Source: an uncultured bacterium
GTDB lineage: Bacteria > Planctomycetota > UBA1135 > GCA-002686595
Length of the DNA: 64,000 nt
Direction: 5' to 3'
Assembly (NCBI GenBank): GCA_938075305.1
Contig: CALJGV010000010.1
Span: 186,001 to 250,000 of the forward strand
The position numbers were made by a program, and so were the translations under genes. The notes under the pieces were generated by a model that was given only the letters and a program-made list of their open reading frames with translations, was not told the origin of the DNA and made no database searches. Positions within the stretch are counted from its first letter, which is position 1. Every line of letters starts with the position of its first letter. Shown in pieces: positions 12,963 through 20,036 of the stretch.

Positions 12963-13667
12963 ATGGCTACAGAATCGGTCACCGAATCCTCCAGCTCCTA
13001 TCCCTCCGGTCGTCTGGTGGAGTGCCCCCAGTGCGGGTCCAAGTTGCCGGATATTCCGGTCTCGCTGTGTCCGTACTGCGCCTCCCCGCTGGAGACGGCC
13101 GCCGACAAGCGGCGGCTCGAGAGCGTGAACGCAAGCCGGATCGGACGGGTGCTCGAGCACGCCACCTATGAGGCGGCGATCGAATGGAACCCTCCCGAGA
13201 GCAGGGACTGGTACGACGGCGCCCGCCTTGTCTGGTGGGGTGGGCCGTCCGCCGCGGGCGGGCTCATGAGTCTTGTCGGGGCCTTCCTGGCCGGCTCAGG
13301 GGGCGACGAAGGCATCGGGGCCGGGCTGATGGCGCTGGGGCCGATCCTGCTCATCCTGATCGGGGTCGGCCTGCTCGGACTCGCCTTATGGCTGCGGTCG
13401 AAGGGTAAGACTCAACAGGAGGCGGCGGTGGCCCGTCCGCTTCTGAAGCGAGCTGCCCTGATCGTGGACCGCCGGAGTGAGACCGAGATCTCCGGCTGGA
13501 CCGGTCGAACCACCTACTACTTCACCGTCGAATTCGAGGATGGAGGAGTCGGTGAGTTCCGCTTTCCGGGCCTTGGCGCGCAGGAGGATCCCTACGCCAC
13601 GAACCTGCCGGGAGTGGCGTACACGCGTGGGGCAGACCTGCTCCTCTTCCGGCACATCCGCGTCTGA
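12963..13667 (+). CDS. Zinc-ribbon membrane protein of unknown function
   Basis: 234 residues from the ATG at 12963. An in-frame TTG 15 bp earlier is less likely; neither has a clear ribosome-binding site. The N-terminus carries a zinc ribbon of two CxxC pairs (Cys21/24 and Cys36/39, CPQCGSK and CPYCASP). Two hydrophobic segments follow (about 93-112 and 118-145). The C-terminal ~85 residues are predicted soluble, rich in beta structure, with text like RTTYYFTVEFEDGG. The layout resembles small membrane proteins with a soluble DUF3592-like tail, but I do not recognise a named family. It stands alone on the plus strand, 230 bp after the rRNA terminator. Confidence 0.8.
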   Translation: MATESVTESSSSYPSGRLVECPQCGSKLPDIPVSLCPYCASPLETAADKRRLESVNASRIGRVLEHATYEAAIEWNPPESRDWYDGARLVWWGGPSAAGGLMSLVGAFLAGSGGDEGIGAGLMALGPILLILIGVGLLGLALWLRSKGKTQQEAAVARPLLKRAALIVDRRSETEISGWTGRTTYYFTVEFEDGGVGEFRFPGLGAQEDPYATNLPGVAYTRGADLLLFRHIRV

Positions 13668-13875
13668 GCGACGCGGTTCGGACGGAGCGGGTGGATCATC
13701 GGCCATCCAGGCTGCGTGATCTGCACTGCCGGGTCGGCGTCATGTGCTCCGGTGGGCTCCGTGACCGCCCGCTTGGACGGGGATATGACCCTGCGCACGG
13801 TCGATGGAGCGCTGAACTTCCGGGCTCCCCGACCGTGGCGGTTCGATTCCACCGATCTCCGAGGACGCTGGCCAG

Positions 13876-15531
13876 ATGACCCCCTTCACCCCATCCAGCG
13901 CGTTGAGGTTGCCGTGGGGCCGGCTACGTCGGCGGATCTTGTCCCTCGTCGCGTTCGCCGGCCTCGTGGGCAGCGCGCCTGCGGCCGTCCAGGACCCGGT
14001 GGGGCCACTGCTCGACCAGGCTCTGGCCTGGAGGGACCTTGGCGCGGGATGGGCCCCACCCGGTCAACGATTCGTGGATCGCTTCGCGGAGGGCCTCGAG
14101 GGTATCGAGGCGCGACGTGGGGCCGCCGCTGAGGACCCCGAGCTCTGGAGGTTGGCCCTGCTCTGCGCCACGTTCGATGACGGTCGCCGGAAGCTCGGGG
14201 ACGGGCCCGGTCCACGACTCGCCGCTGCAGGGCGTGCGGTCCTGGACGACCTCCAGCGCGGGGTCGGGGCCCGAGCCTTCAAGGGGTGGCTGCTCGCGGA
14301 AGTCCTGGTCTCCGGACCCGGCGGCAGCGGACGTGCCCCTGACGTGGCCGAGCGAGAGCTGGCCCTCTCGCTGGCGCTGGCCCGGCCCGCCCCCGGCCTC
14401 AAGACGGCGCTGCTCACCGTGGCCAGGAGGGGGCTCGACCCTCTCCAGGCGCAGGCCCTCGACGCCCTCGTCGATTGGTGCCGCCGATTCGGCGCCGACG
14501 AGGCGGTGGACCGGTGCCTCGTGCAGCAACTCTCTCGGGGGATGAAGCCGGGTGGAGCGAGGCACCCCATGACGCTCCTTCTGCGCCGGATCGAGAGCTG
14601 CCAGGCGCCGCTCGGGGCCCAGGCCGCGGAGGCCCTCGAGGCACGCTTGCGGACGATGGTGGTCCAGGCCGATTGGCGGCAACCTGCCCGGGCCATCCGG
14701 CTCCTTGGGGCGCTTCCGCTGGAGGGGCGCGTCGGTGTACTGCTTGACGCCCTGGTGATCTGGGACCGGAGAGCGCGAGGGGAGAAGCGATACGCCGGCC
14801 TCGTCCGGACCCGTTCTGACCTGTCCCGCGCGCTGCAGGAGCTCAGCGGCAAGCGCTTCGGCCCCGAGCCCGGGCCCTGGATCGACTGGTGGGTGGACGT
14901 TCGCCTCGGCCGCGAGCTCCGGCCGGGGAGCCCCGAGTTCGAGGCGAGGCGAAGGGCGCGGGAGGAGGAGCCGGGCAGTAGCGCCAGCTTCTTCGGGCTG
15001 AGGCCCGATTCCGACCGGGTCACGTTCGTCATCGACATCTCGGGCAGCATGTCCAATCGGTGGGGGACCACCCAGACCACACGCTTCGAAGAGGCGGTCG
15101 ACCAGCTCGTCCGGTTCCTTCAGGCGGCCCCGGAGGACACGCGCTTCAACGTCATCCTCTTCAATCAGGCCCCGCTGGTCTCCAGCTTCGGCCTCGTCGA
15201 GGCATCGGCCGAGAACCTGGCCCGGGCGCGGGAGTCCCTGCTCGCGCGGATGCCTGGAGGCGGTACGAACCCGCGACTCGCGATCGAGCGAGCCCTCCTC
15301 CTGGACGACGCCGGTCAGCCCGACCTCGACGCCCTCGAGGCGGACACGGTGATCGTGCTTTGCGACGGCGCCACGGACGAGGGGAGCGCCTGGGTGAAGC
15401 CGTTCCTTGACCGGGTCCTGCCCCTGTATCCCATCCGCTTCCACTCTGTGCTCATCGGAGCCGAGGGGGATGGCACGCTCCGGGCGCTCGCCGAACAGAG
15501 CGGGGGTCGTTACCGCCGGGTGGGCGGCTAG
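13876..15531 (+). CDS. Secreted protein with a C-terminal von Willebrand factor A domain
   Basis: 551 residues. A signal peptide is likely (basic residues around 16-20, then LSLVAFAGLVGSAPAAV), so the protein should act outside the cytoplasm. Residues 40-370 are helical and Ala/Leu/Arg-rich without a recognised domain. The vWA domain covers about 375-548 and holds the metal-ion-dependent adhesion site: DISGS at 387-391, a Gly-Gly-Thr further on (GGGTNP), and VLCDGATDEG. vWA domains bind protein ligands through a divalent metal. Similar vWA proteins are frequent in Planctomycetota; the ligand cannot be inferred. Neighbours give no clear operon. Confidence 0.88.
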   Translation: MTPFTPSSALRLPWGRLRRRILSLVAFAGLVGSAPAAVQDPVGPLLDQALAWRDLGAGWAPPGQRFVDRFAEGLEGIEARRGAAAEDPELWRLALLCATFDDGRRKLGDGPGPRLAAAGRAVLDDLQRGVGARAFKGWLLAEVLVSGPGGSGRAPDVAERELALSLALARPAPGLKTALLTVARRGLDPLQAQALDALVDWCRRFGADEAVDRCLVQQLSRGMKPGGARHPMTLLLRRIESCQAPLGAQAAEALEARLRTMVVQADWRQPARAIRLLGALPLEGRVGVLLDALVIWDRRARGEKRYAGLVRTRSDLSRALQELSGKRFGPEPGPWIDWWVDVRLGRELRPGSPEFEARRRAREEEPGSSASFFGLRPDSDRVTFVIDISGSMSNRWGTTQTTRFEEAVDQLVRFLQAAPEDTRFNVILFNQAPLVSSFGLVEASAENLARARESLLARMPGGGTNPRLAIERALLLDDAGQPDLDALEADTVIVLCDGATDEGSAWVKPFLDRVLPLYPIRFHSVLIGAEGDGTLRALAEQSGGRYRRVGG

Positions 15532-15612
15532 TCTCAGCCCCGCAGCGTCCGCCGTGATGGCCGCGACGCTTCGGTGGGTCTCCGAGGTCACCCGTGACCG
15601 GGGCGTCGATCG

Positions 15613-16542
15613 TCAGCGGGGACCGGAGCTGGCCAGGGCAACGGCCCATGCGGCGGCCACCACCAGGAACGTGGCGGCCGCGAGGCCCCGCTGGGCTCGC
15701 TGGGTCAGTATCGAGGGAAGCTGCAGGCGCCCGACGGCGACGCCAATCGCTGCGCCGGCCATGAAGCCCGTGGCGTGGGCCAGCACGTCGACGCGGCCGG
15801 ATCCGTCGCCAACACCGAGCCACCCGAAGAGCACCGCCCCGCCGAAGAGCGGCGCGACGCGCCGGACCCAGGGCGCGCGCTGCTGGCCGCGGCGTGTCCA
15901 CTCGGATGTCACCATCAGCCCAAGCGTCCCGAAGATCGCGGTGGAGGCGCCCACCGCGGTGTGGTCGGGCGAGGTGAGGAAGGCCTCGGAGAAGTTCCCG
16001 GCGGCGCCTGCGGCCAGGGTGCAGAACCAGGCCAGCCCTGAACCGAGAGAGTGGGCCGCGAGGACGCCGAAGAGCGAGCCGAACACCAGGTTGCCCACGA
16101 GGTGCTGGGCGTCCACGTGAAGCGTCAGGGCGGTCAGGGCTCGCCACCATTCTCCCTCGCGGACGCGCCCTGCGCTCATCAGTCCCTGGTCCCACCAGTT
16201 GAGCCCGAAGGCCCCTTGTTGACCGATCGGGAACATGATCGCGCACACGACGCCGAAGCACAGCGCGGCGATCAGGCCCTTGCTGCGGATCGGGGGAGGG
16301 GGCTGCGGGGCGGTGTTCCAGGTCGCCGCCTCCTCCGCGAAGGCGCGGAGCTCGGAGATCGCCGCTGAGGCATCCTGGCCGTGGACCAGGACACGCGCCC
16401 CTGCGCCGTTGACCTGTACCGAGTGCTGGATGCCGCGGGCCTGCAAGGCGAGGACACTGTCCCGTACCGCACGCCGGGAGCGGCCGCGGAGCACCTCCAC
16501 GTGCCCGGGCGGCAACGGGCCGAATGGATCGGCCTCGCTCAT
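15613..16542 (-). CDS. Rhomboid family intramembrane serine protease
   Basis: 309 residues. The first ~80 are soluble, with an alpha/beta pattern; residues 87-306 carry about six transmembrane helices. The rhomboid signature is complete: H142, H147 and N151 in HVDAQHLVGN, the nucleophile Ser200 in GASTAIFG, and the catalytic His256 in VDVLAHATGF. Rhomboids cut transmembrane substrates within the membrane. The start is supported by GGAGGG nine bases upstream of the ATG. It is the last gene of a minus-strand operon with yciB and the UGA-containing zinc-ribbon gene, whose stop lies 36 bp upstream. The substrate is unknown. Confidence 0.92.
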   Translation of the reverse strand: MSEADPFGPLPPGHVEVLRGRSRRAVRDSVLALQARGIQHSVQVNGAGARVLVHGQDASAAISELRAFAEEAATWNTAPQPPPPIRSKGLIAALCFGVVCAIMFPIGQQGAFGLNWWDQGLMSAGRVREGEWWRALTALTLHVDAQHLVGNLVFGSLFGVLAAHSLGSGLAWFCTLAAGAAGNFSEAFLTSPDHTAVGASTAIFGTLGLMVTSEWTRRGQQRAPWVRRVAPLFGGAVLFGWLGVGDGSGRVDVLAHATGFMAGAAIGVAVGRLQLPSILTQRAQRGLAAATFLVVAAAWAVALASSGPR

Positions 16543-16578
16543 GATTCACCCTCCATTCGGTCGGCCAGGGCGACGCCC

Positions 16579-16947
16579 TCAGCCCAGGCGGAGGAGGCAG
16601 TCAGGGCAACGGTTGGCGCCACGCGGGATCTCGGCCATGCAGGCGGGACACTGGGATGACTCCGCATCCAGGTCGATGACGTGTTGGGCCGCCTCGAGGG
16701 CGGCGCCATCTGGATCGAGGCGCATCAGCTCCTCGTCCGCGTCCCGCTGAATGAGCTCGACCGCGTGTTCAATGTCAGGCTTCGCGACCGCGAGCCAGAG
16801 GGCCGCGCCTCAGCCATTGGGGTCGACGCCGGGCGGACAGATGACCCGCGCCTCGAGGCCTGCCTTCTCCAGGCGAAGCCGCTGGCGGTTGACGGCCTGG
16901 AACTTGCCCTGGCTCAGGACAGCCATGTGTTCGGGGAGGTCGGTCAT
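16579..16947 (-). CDS. Probable selenoprotein: small alpha/beta domain plus zinc ribbon, in-frame UGA at codon 46
   Basis: Reading the minus strand from the ATG at 16947-16945 gives 122 codons ending in TGA at 16581-16579, with a single in-frame TGA at 16812-16810 (codon 46). A ribosome-binding site AAAGGAG precedes the ATG and the upstream yciB stop is 21 bp away, so translation is expected. Residues ~8-67 resemble the DUF2007/DUF3343-type ferredoxin-like fold (RLEKAGLEARVICPPGVDPN, then ALWLAVAKPDIEHAVELI). The UGA-Gly pair sits where DUF3343 relatives have a conserved Cys-Gly. The C-terminus is a zinc ribbon (Cys100/103 and Cys114/117). Codons on both sides of the UGA are equally GC-rich at position three. 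A stem-loop with a GGUC loop follows the UGA. The alternative is a nonsense mutation or sequencing error. Confidence 0.75.
16778..16796 (-). promoter_or_regulatory. Candidate bacterial SECIS stem-loop
   Basis: On the minus strand, bases 14-32 after the UGA at 16812-16810 fold as GGCT / CGC / GGTC loop / GCG / (bulged A) / AGCC. The apical GGTC lies 21-24 nt after the UGA. In E. coli fdhF the SelB-binding hairpin also has GGUC at the loop tip, 19-22 nt after its UGA. The bulge here is on the 3' side rather than the fdhF U17 position. Confidence 0.6.
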
Positions 16948-16968
16948 GGTGAGGGGGCTCTCCTTTGG

Positions 16969-17547
16969 TCAGTCGTTGTCCTTGGACTCCAGAGCATGCC
17001 GCTGGAGGAGCGGCTGCTGCAGGAGCATGAAGAGGAAGGTGAGGCCGAGGATCCCGAAGAGCTTGAAGTTCAACCACGTCCCAGTGGTCGTGGACCGCCA
17101 CACCAGTTCGTTCAAGCCCGCGATCATCAGGAAGAAGCACGCCCAGCGGAGCGTCAGCTTCCTCCAGCCCGTCTCGTCCAGCTCCAGGGTCGTCCCGAGC
17201 AGTGGCTTGATCAGGGAGCGCCCCGAGGCCCAGCCGATCAGCAACGTGGAGCCCATGAGCCCGCTGACGATCGTGGGCTTGTACTTGATGAATCGCTCGT
17301 CGTTGAAGTACACGGTCAGGCCGCCCATCACGAGGACCACGGCGCCCGTGATCAGGGGCATGGCGTGGACCCTTCGCTCGATGGCGTAGGACACGGCAAG
17401 GGCGACCGTCGTCACCACCACGAACAGCCCCGTCGCCCAGATCAGCCCCTGGGTGTCGTCTGCCAGCACCCGCTTGGCCACGAAATACGCGGCGAAGAAG
17501 ACCACCAGCGGCCCCATGTCCAGGGCGAGCTTGAGCTGGGGCGTCAT
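16969..17547 (-). CDS. yciB: YciB/IspZ family inner-membrane septation protein
   Basis: 192 residues from the ATG at 17547. A longer form from a TTG at 17586 would only add a polar 13-residue leader. E. coli YciB has 179 residues. The protein is mostly transmembrane (about five helices), beginning LALDMGPLVVFFAAYF as the family does. It ends with the conserved block WACFFLMIAGLNELVWR, then TWLNFKLFGILGLTFLFMLLQ. YciB acts in the inner membrane and is linked to cell-envelope synthesis and division-site proteins in E. coli. It is the first gene of a minus-strand operon with the UGA-containing gene and the rhomboid protease, which suggests an envelope role for those too (inference). Confidence 0.93.
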   Translation of the reverse strand: MTPQLKLALDMGPLVVFFAAYFVAKRVLADDTQGLIWATGLFVVVTTVALAVSYAIERRVHAMPLITGAVVLVMGGLTVYFNDERFIKYKPTIVSGLMGSTLLIGWASGRSLIKPLLGTTLELDETGWRKLTLRWACFFLMIAGLNELVWRSTTTGTWLNFKLFGILGLTFLFMLLQQPLLQRHALESKDND

Positions 17548-18018
17548 CGCGGTCGCCGACGAATCGGAGTTGGGGGAGGTCGCCAAGATGAGGTGGGGGA
17601 AGGGGACGGGGTGCAGTGGTTCGGGCGCCCCAAAAGGCTACCCCGATCCCTGGCCGATGCGAGGCTCGGATCCCCTTGACTCGGAGACGGTGGACCCGGG
17701 CCTGTGTCGCCATCCCCGGGCACGGGGGGGTGTCGATCCTGCAGGCGCAGCGCCATCTCAGATGGTTCCCCTCCTGGCCCGATCACACCCGCGGCCTCCA
17801 CCCGGCGCGACCGCCCTCGCCTTCACAGCGGGCATGGCCGTCTCCCCTGCCATCGCCCCACCTCATCGTCGGCGAAGAGGCTCCGCCCACCCGCCTATCC
17901 GCCCGCTAGCATCAAGCTCGGCCCTGTGCCGCCGCGCCCAGTCGTCCTGCTTCAGGTTCGGCAGCGGCGAATACCGCAGCGGCAACCACTGCGCCTCAGC
18001 CCATCATTCGCAAACGGC
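17548..18018. other. Intergenic region between yciB and lexA
   Basis: No supported gene on either strand. It must hold the promoter of the yciB operon and the 3' end of lexA (both minus). A sequence containing GCAGCGGC occurs twice near 17961-17986 as a direct repeat. I could not identify a convincing -10/-35 pair or a T-run terminator. Confidence 0.45.
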
Positions 18019-18627
18019 TCAGTACTTTCTCACCACACCGATGACCACGCCGCGAATCTCCACCTCGTCCACGATGATCGGACTCATGGTCGAGTTGGCG
18101 GGCTGGAGCCGGAACTTCTTCCCTTCCCGATAAAACCGCTTCAGGGTGGCGTCTCCGTCGGGGAGGACGGCAACCACGGTCTCCCCGTCCCGCGCTGACT
18201 GCCTGCGCTCGATGAGGACGATGTCACCATTGGCGATGGCATCGTCAATCATGGACTCGCCTTGGACCTCGAGGGCGTAGACGTCCTTGCCGTCCGGGAC
18301 GAGGTCGGCGAAGTCCAGCTGCTCGGGCTCCTCGATGGTCTCGATGGGTGATCCCGCCGCGATCTTGCCGAGGACGGGCAGCGAGACGCTGGAGCCCTGT
18401 TCGTCCTCCTGCTCCACGAGCTCAAGACTGCGGCTGACGCCCTTGGCGCGGCGCCGGATGACGCCTTTCCGTTCCATCTCGGCCACGTGCCCGAAGATGG
18501 TCACCTTGTTGACGCCGAATTGGGCGGCGATCTCCTCGAGTGTGGGGCTGATGCCGTGCTCCTCCACGTAGGTGCGGAGGAACTGGAGGATGTCTTGCTG
18601 TCGGCGAGTGAGGGGGAGGGTGCTCAT
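18019..18627 (-). CDS. lexA: LexA repressor, SOS response
   Basis: 202 residues. An N-terminal winged helix-turn-helix (about 1-65: LTRRQQDILQFLRTYVEEHG, then PTLEEIAAQFGVN) binds operators. The C-terminal S24-type self-cleavage domain has the cleavage bond Ala91-Gly92 in KIAAGSPIE, the nucleophile Ser125 in VQGESMIDD, and the general base Lys163 in ATLKRFYREG. RecA filaments on single-stranded DNA trigger self-cleavage and release SOS genes. The start is the ATG at 18627. A strong hairpin at 18682-18717 separates it from the upstream minus-strand gene, so lexA should have its own promoter. Recognition helix residues (VNKVTIFGHVAEMERKG) do not by themselves tell the operator. Confidence 0.97.
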   Translation of the reverse strand: MSTLPLTRRQQDILQFLRTYVEEHGISPTLEEIAAQFGVNKVTIFGHVAEMERKGVIRRRAKGVSRSLELVEQEDEQGSSVSLPVLGKIAAGSPIETIEEPEQLDFADLVPDGKDVYALEVQGESMIDDAIANGDIVLIERRQSARDGETVVAVLPDGDATLKRFYREGKKFRLQPANSTMSPIIVDEVEIRGVVIGVVRKY

Positions 18628-18681
18628 GGCCTTGGGGAGAGGTGGGGTGGCGCGTGGCGGATCGCCAGGAAACGCATAGAT

Positions 18682-18717
18682 GGGAGCTACCCCCGAGCGA
18701 ACTCGTGGGCAGCTCCC
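18682..18717 (-). terminator. Hairpin between the lexA promoter region and the upstream gene
   Basis: GGGAGCTACCC pairs with GGGCAGCTCCC with one mismatch, and the inner CGAG-CGAA-CTCG forms a tetraloop stem. It lies about 260 bp beyond the stop of the upstream minus-strand gene and 55 bp before the lexA start codon. There is no clear T-run, so a regulatory hairpin in the lexA leader is also possible. Confidence 0.45.
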
Positions 18718-18974
18718 GGGGGAGTCACTCCGGTCGCTGAGGAGGGCAATGCGACGCGAAGTGAGGTGAGGGAAATCCGGACCTTGATCGAGCCCCGTTC
18801 GGCGGGCCCACCCGCGACGGAGTCGCGGGCCTCGGTCGTCGGGGAGGTTTGTAGGAGGGGTCTGGTGTGTTCATTGCTGACCACGGACGGGGAGCATCTG
18901 GTCCCAGTTCATGCGACCTCGGGTGGGGGGCAGGCACCCGAACGAGCACGGGAAATTGAGACAACGGGAGAGGG

Positions 18975-19721
18975 TCAGATGACGAAGGTGAACGCCAGCA
19001 TTGCGGCGACGAACATGTACGACGCGGCTGCCGTCACCTGTTGCATTGAGCCCTCTCCCGAGGCCTCGGCCGAGCGCAACCAGGTCGTTGCGCAGCTCCA
19101 CTCAGGCTGCGCCTGAGCAGGGGAGGACATGGGCAGTGCTTCGGCGGAGACCTGCGCCATGGCCTCGATCATCCCGGTGCTCGCTTTCCGCACGTCCACG
19201 GTCACCGGAGCGGCGGGGCGGGCCTGGACGCGCCGTCGCCGGATGATGATCGGCCGCTTGCGGGCTCCGGAGCGAGCGCTCCGAACCTTGGCGGATGTGC
19301 CCTTGGCGGCCTGGTGACCCGAGGCTCGTCCGCACGACGGCGCCTCGGGGGTGCTGGGAAGCGCGGCGGCCCTGGGGGCCTGGGTGCGCAGGGTCCTGTC
19401 GAGGATGGCGAGCTCGCGGTCCAGGCCCCCGAGGGCCTTGCGTTCGCCGTTCGAGTGGCCGGGCCGGGCGAGCTGGCCCGGGCGGGTCCCGTGACGCTCG
19501 GCGGCGGTAGCCGTGGCAACCCCGTGGTGCTGGGCCCCGGAGGTCGGCTCGTCGGCGGTCTCGGTGCCGCCGATCTCGCACCAGCGGCGCATGGCCGGGG
19601 TGGAGGGGGCGGAGTCATCCGTCGCGTCCATGGCTTCCGGCGGACCGCCGAAGAGGTCGTGCTGGAGGAGGGCGGGGGCCTTGGGGGCAACGGGGAAGGG
19701 AGAGCGGAGGAGGCGTGTCAT
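18975..19721 (-). CDS. Unknown protein with a hydrophobic C-terminal tail, next to lexA
   Basis: 248 residues, not recognised. Third codon positions are strongly G/C across the whole frame, which supports real coding over the competing frames here. The first ~200 residues are Ala/Pro/Arg/Thr-rich and likely disordered, with a basic patch KRPIIIRRRRVQ near the middle. The last 18 residues (AAASYMFVAAMLAFTFVI) are hydrophobic and end at the stop codon, as in tail-anchored membrane proteins. The ATG at 19721 has no obvious ribosome-binding site. Two GAAC-N7-NAAC sites lie 43-91 bp upstream. Position beside lexA and the small membrane tail recall SOS-induced division inhibitors, but that is only an inference. 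Confidence 0.65.
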   Translation of the reverse strand: MTRLLRSPFPVAPKAPALLQHDLFGGPPEAMDATDDSAPSTPAMRRWCEIGGTETADEPTSGAQHHGVATATAAERHGTRPGQLARPGHSNGERKALGGLDRELAILDRTLRTQAPRAAALPSTPEAPSCGRASGHQAAKGTSAKVRSARSGARKRPIIIRRRRVQARPAAPVTVDVRKASTGMIEAMAQVSAEALPMSSPAQAQPEWSCATTWLRSAEASGEGSMQQVTAAASYMFVAAMLAFTFVI

Positions 19722-19763
19722 GGTCGGTGCGGGGCTAGGTCCGGATGAGCGAGGGGTGCTCCC

Positions 19764-19812
19764 GAACGGGTGCCTAACCTAACCGAACCCTCAACCCGAA
19801 CGGGTGCCGAAC
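19764..19812 (-). promoter_or_regulatory. Two SOS-box-like direct repeats upstream of the lexA-adjacent gene
   Basis: CCCGAACGGGTGCC occurs twice (19761-19774 and 19795-19808). With flanks these read GAAC-GGGTGCC-TAAC (19764-19778) and GAAC-GGGTGCC-GAAC (19798-19812), 34 bp apart. On the minus strand the second is GTTC-N7-GTTC, the form of the alphaproteobacterial LexA box. They lie upstream of the minus-strand gene starting at 19721 and about 225-275 bp before nadB. Whether this LexA binds them is untested. Confidence 0.5.
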
Positions 19813-20036
19813 TTGGCCCTTTTCACGCACGGATCCCTAACAGGCCCCCGTTTCTGCAGTTAGGGTGGCGTTAGGGGCGCGTGATTCGTCGTTGGAGGGG
19901 CCGCCAGGCGGTGGAACGGGGAGCGGGTCGCCGTTCGATGGTTCGCTGCGTATCCCTGACCGGTGGATCTCCAATGCCAGCGCCGCGGAACTAGAATGTT
20001 GCGCCGCTTCCTCGTTCTTCGAAGCGCTCGCACTCC

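Noticed and set aside
16810..16812. The idea that UGA codes for tryptophan in this organism
   Set aside because: Many genes in the window (ileS, yciB, mlaF, pyrG, mutS2) use TGA as their true stop right before or overlapping the next gene.
16681..17679. A 332-codon plus-strand frame across yciB and the UGA gene
   Set aside because: Low-complexity charged translation with no motif; the minus strand carries ribosome-binding sites and recognised proteins.
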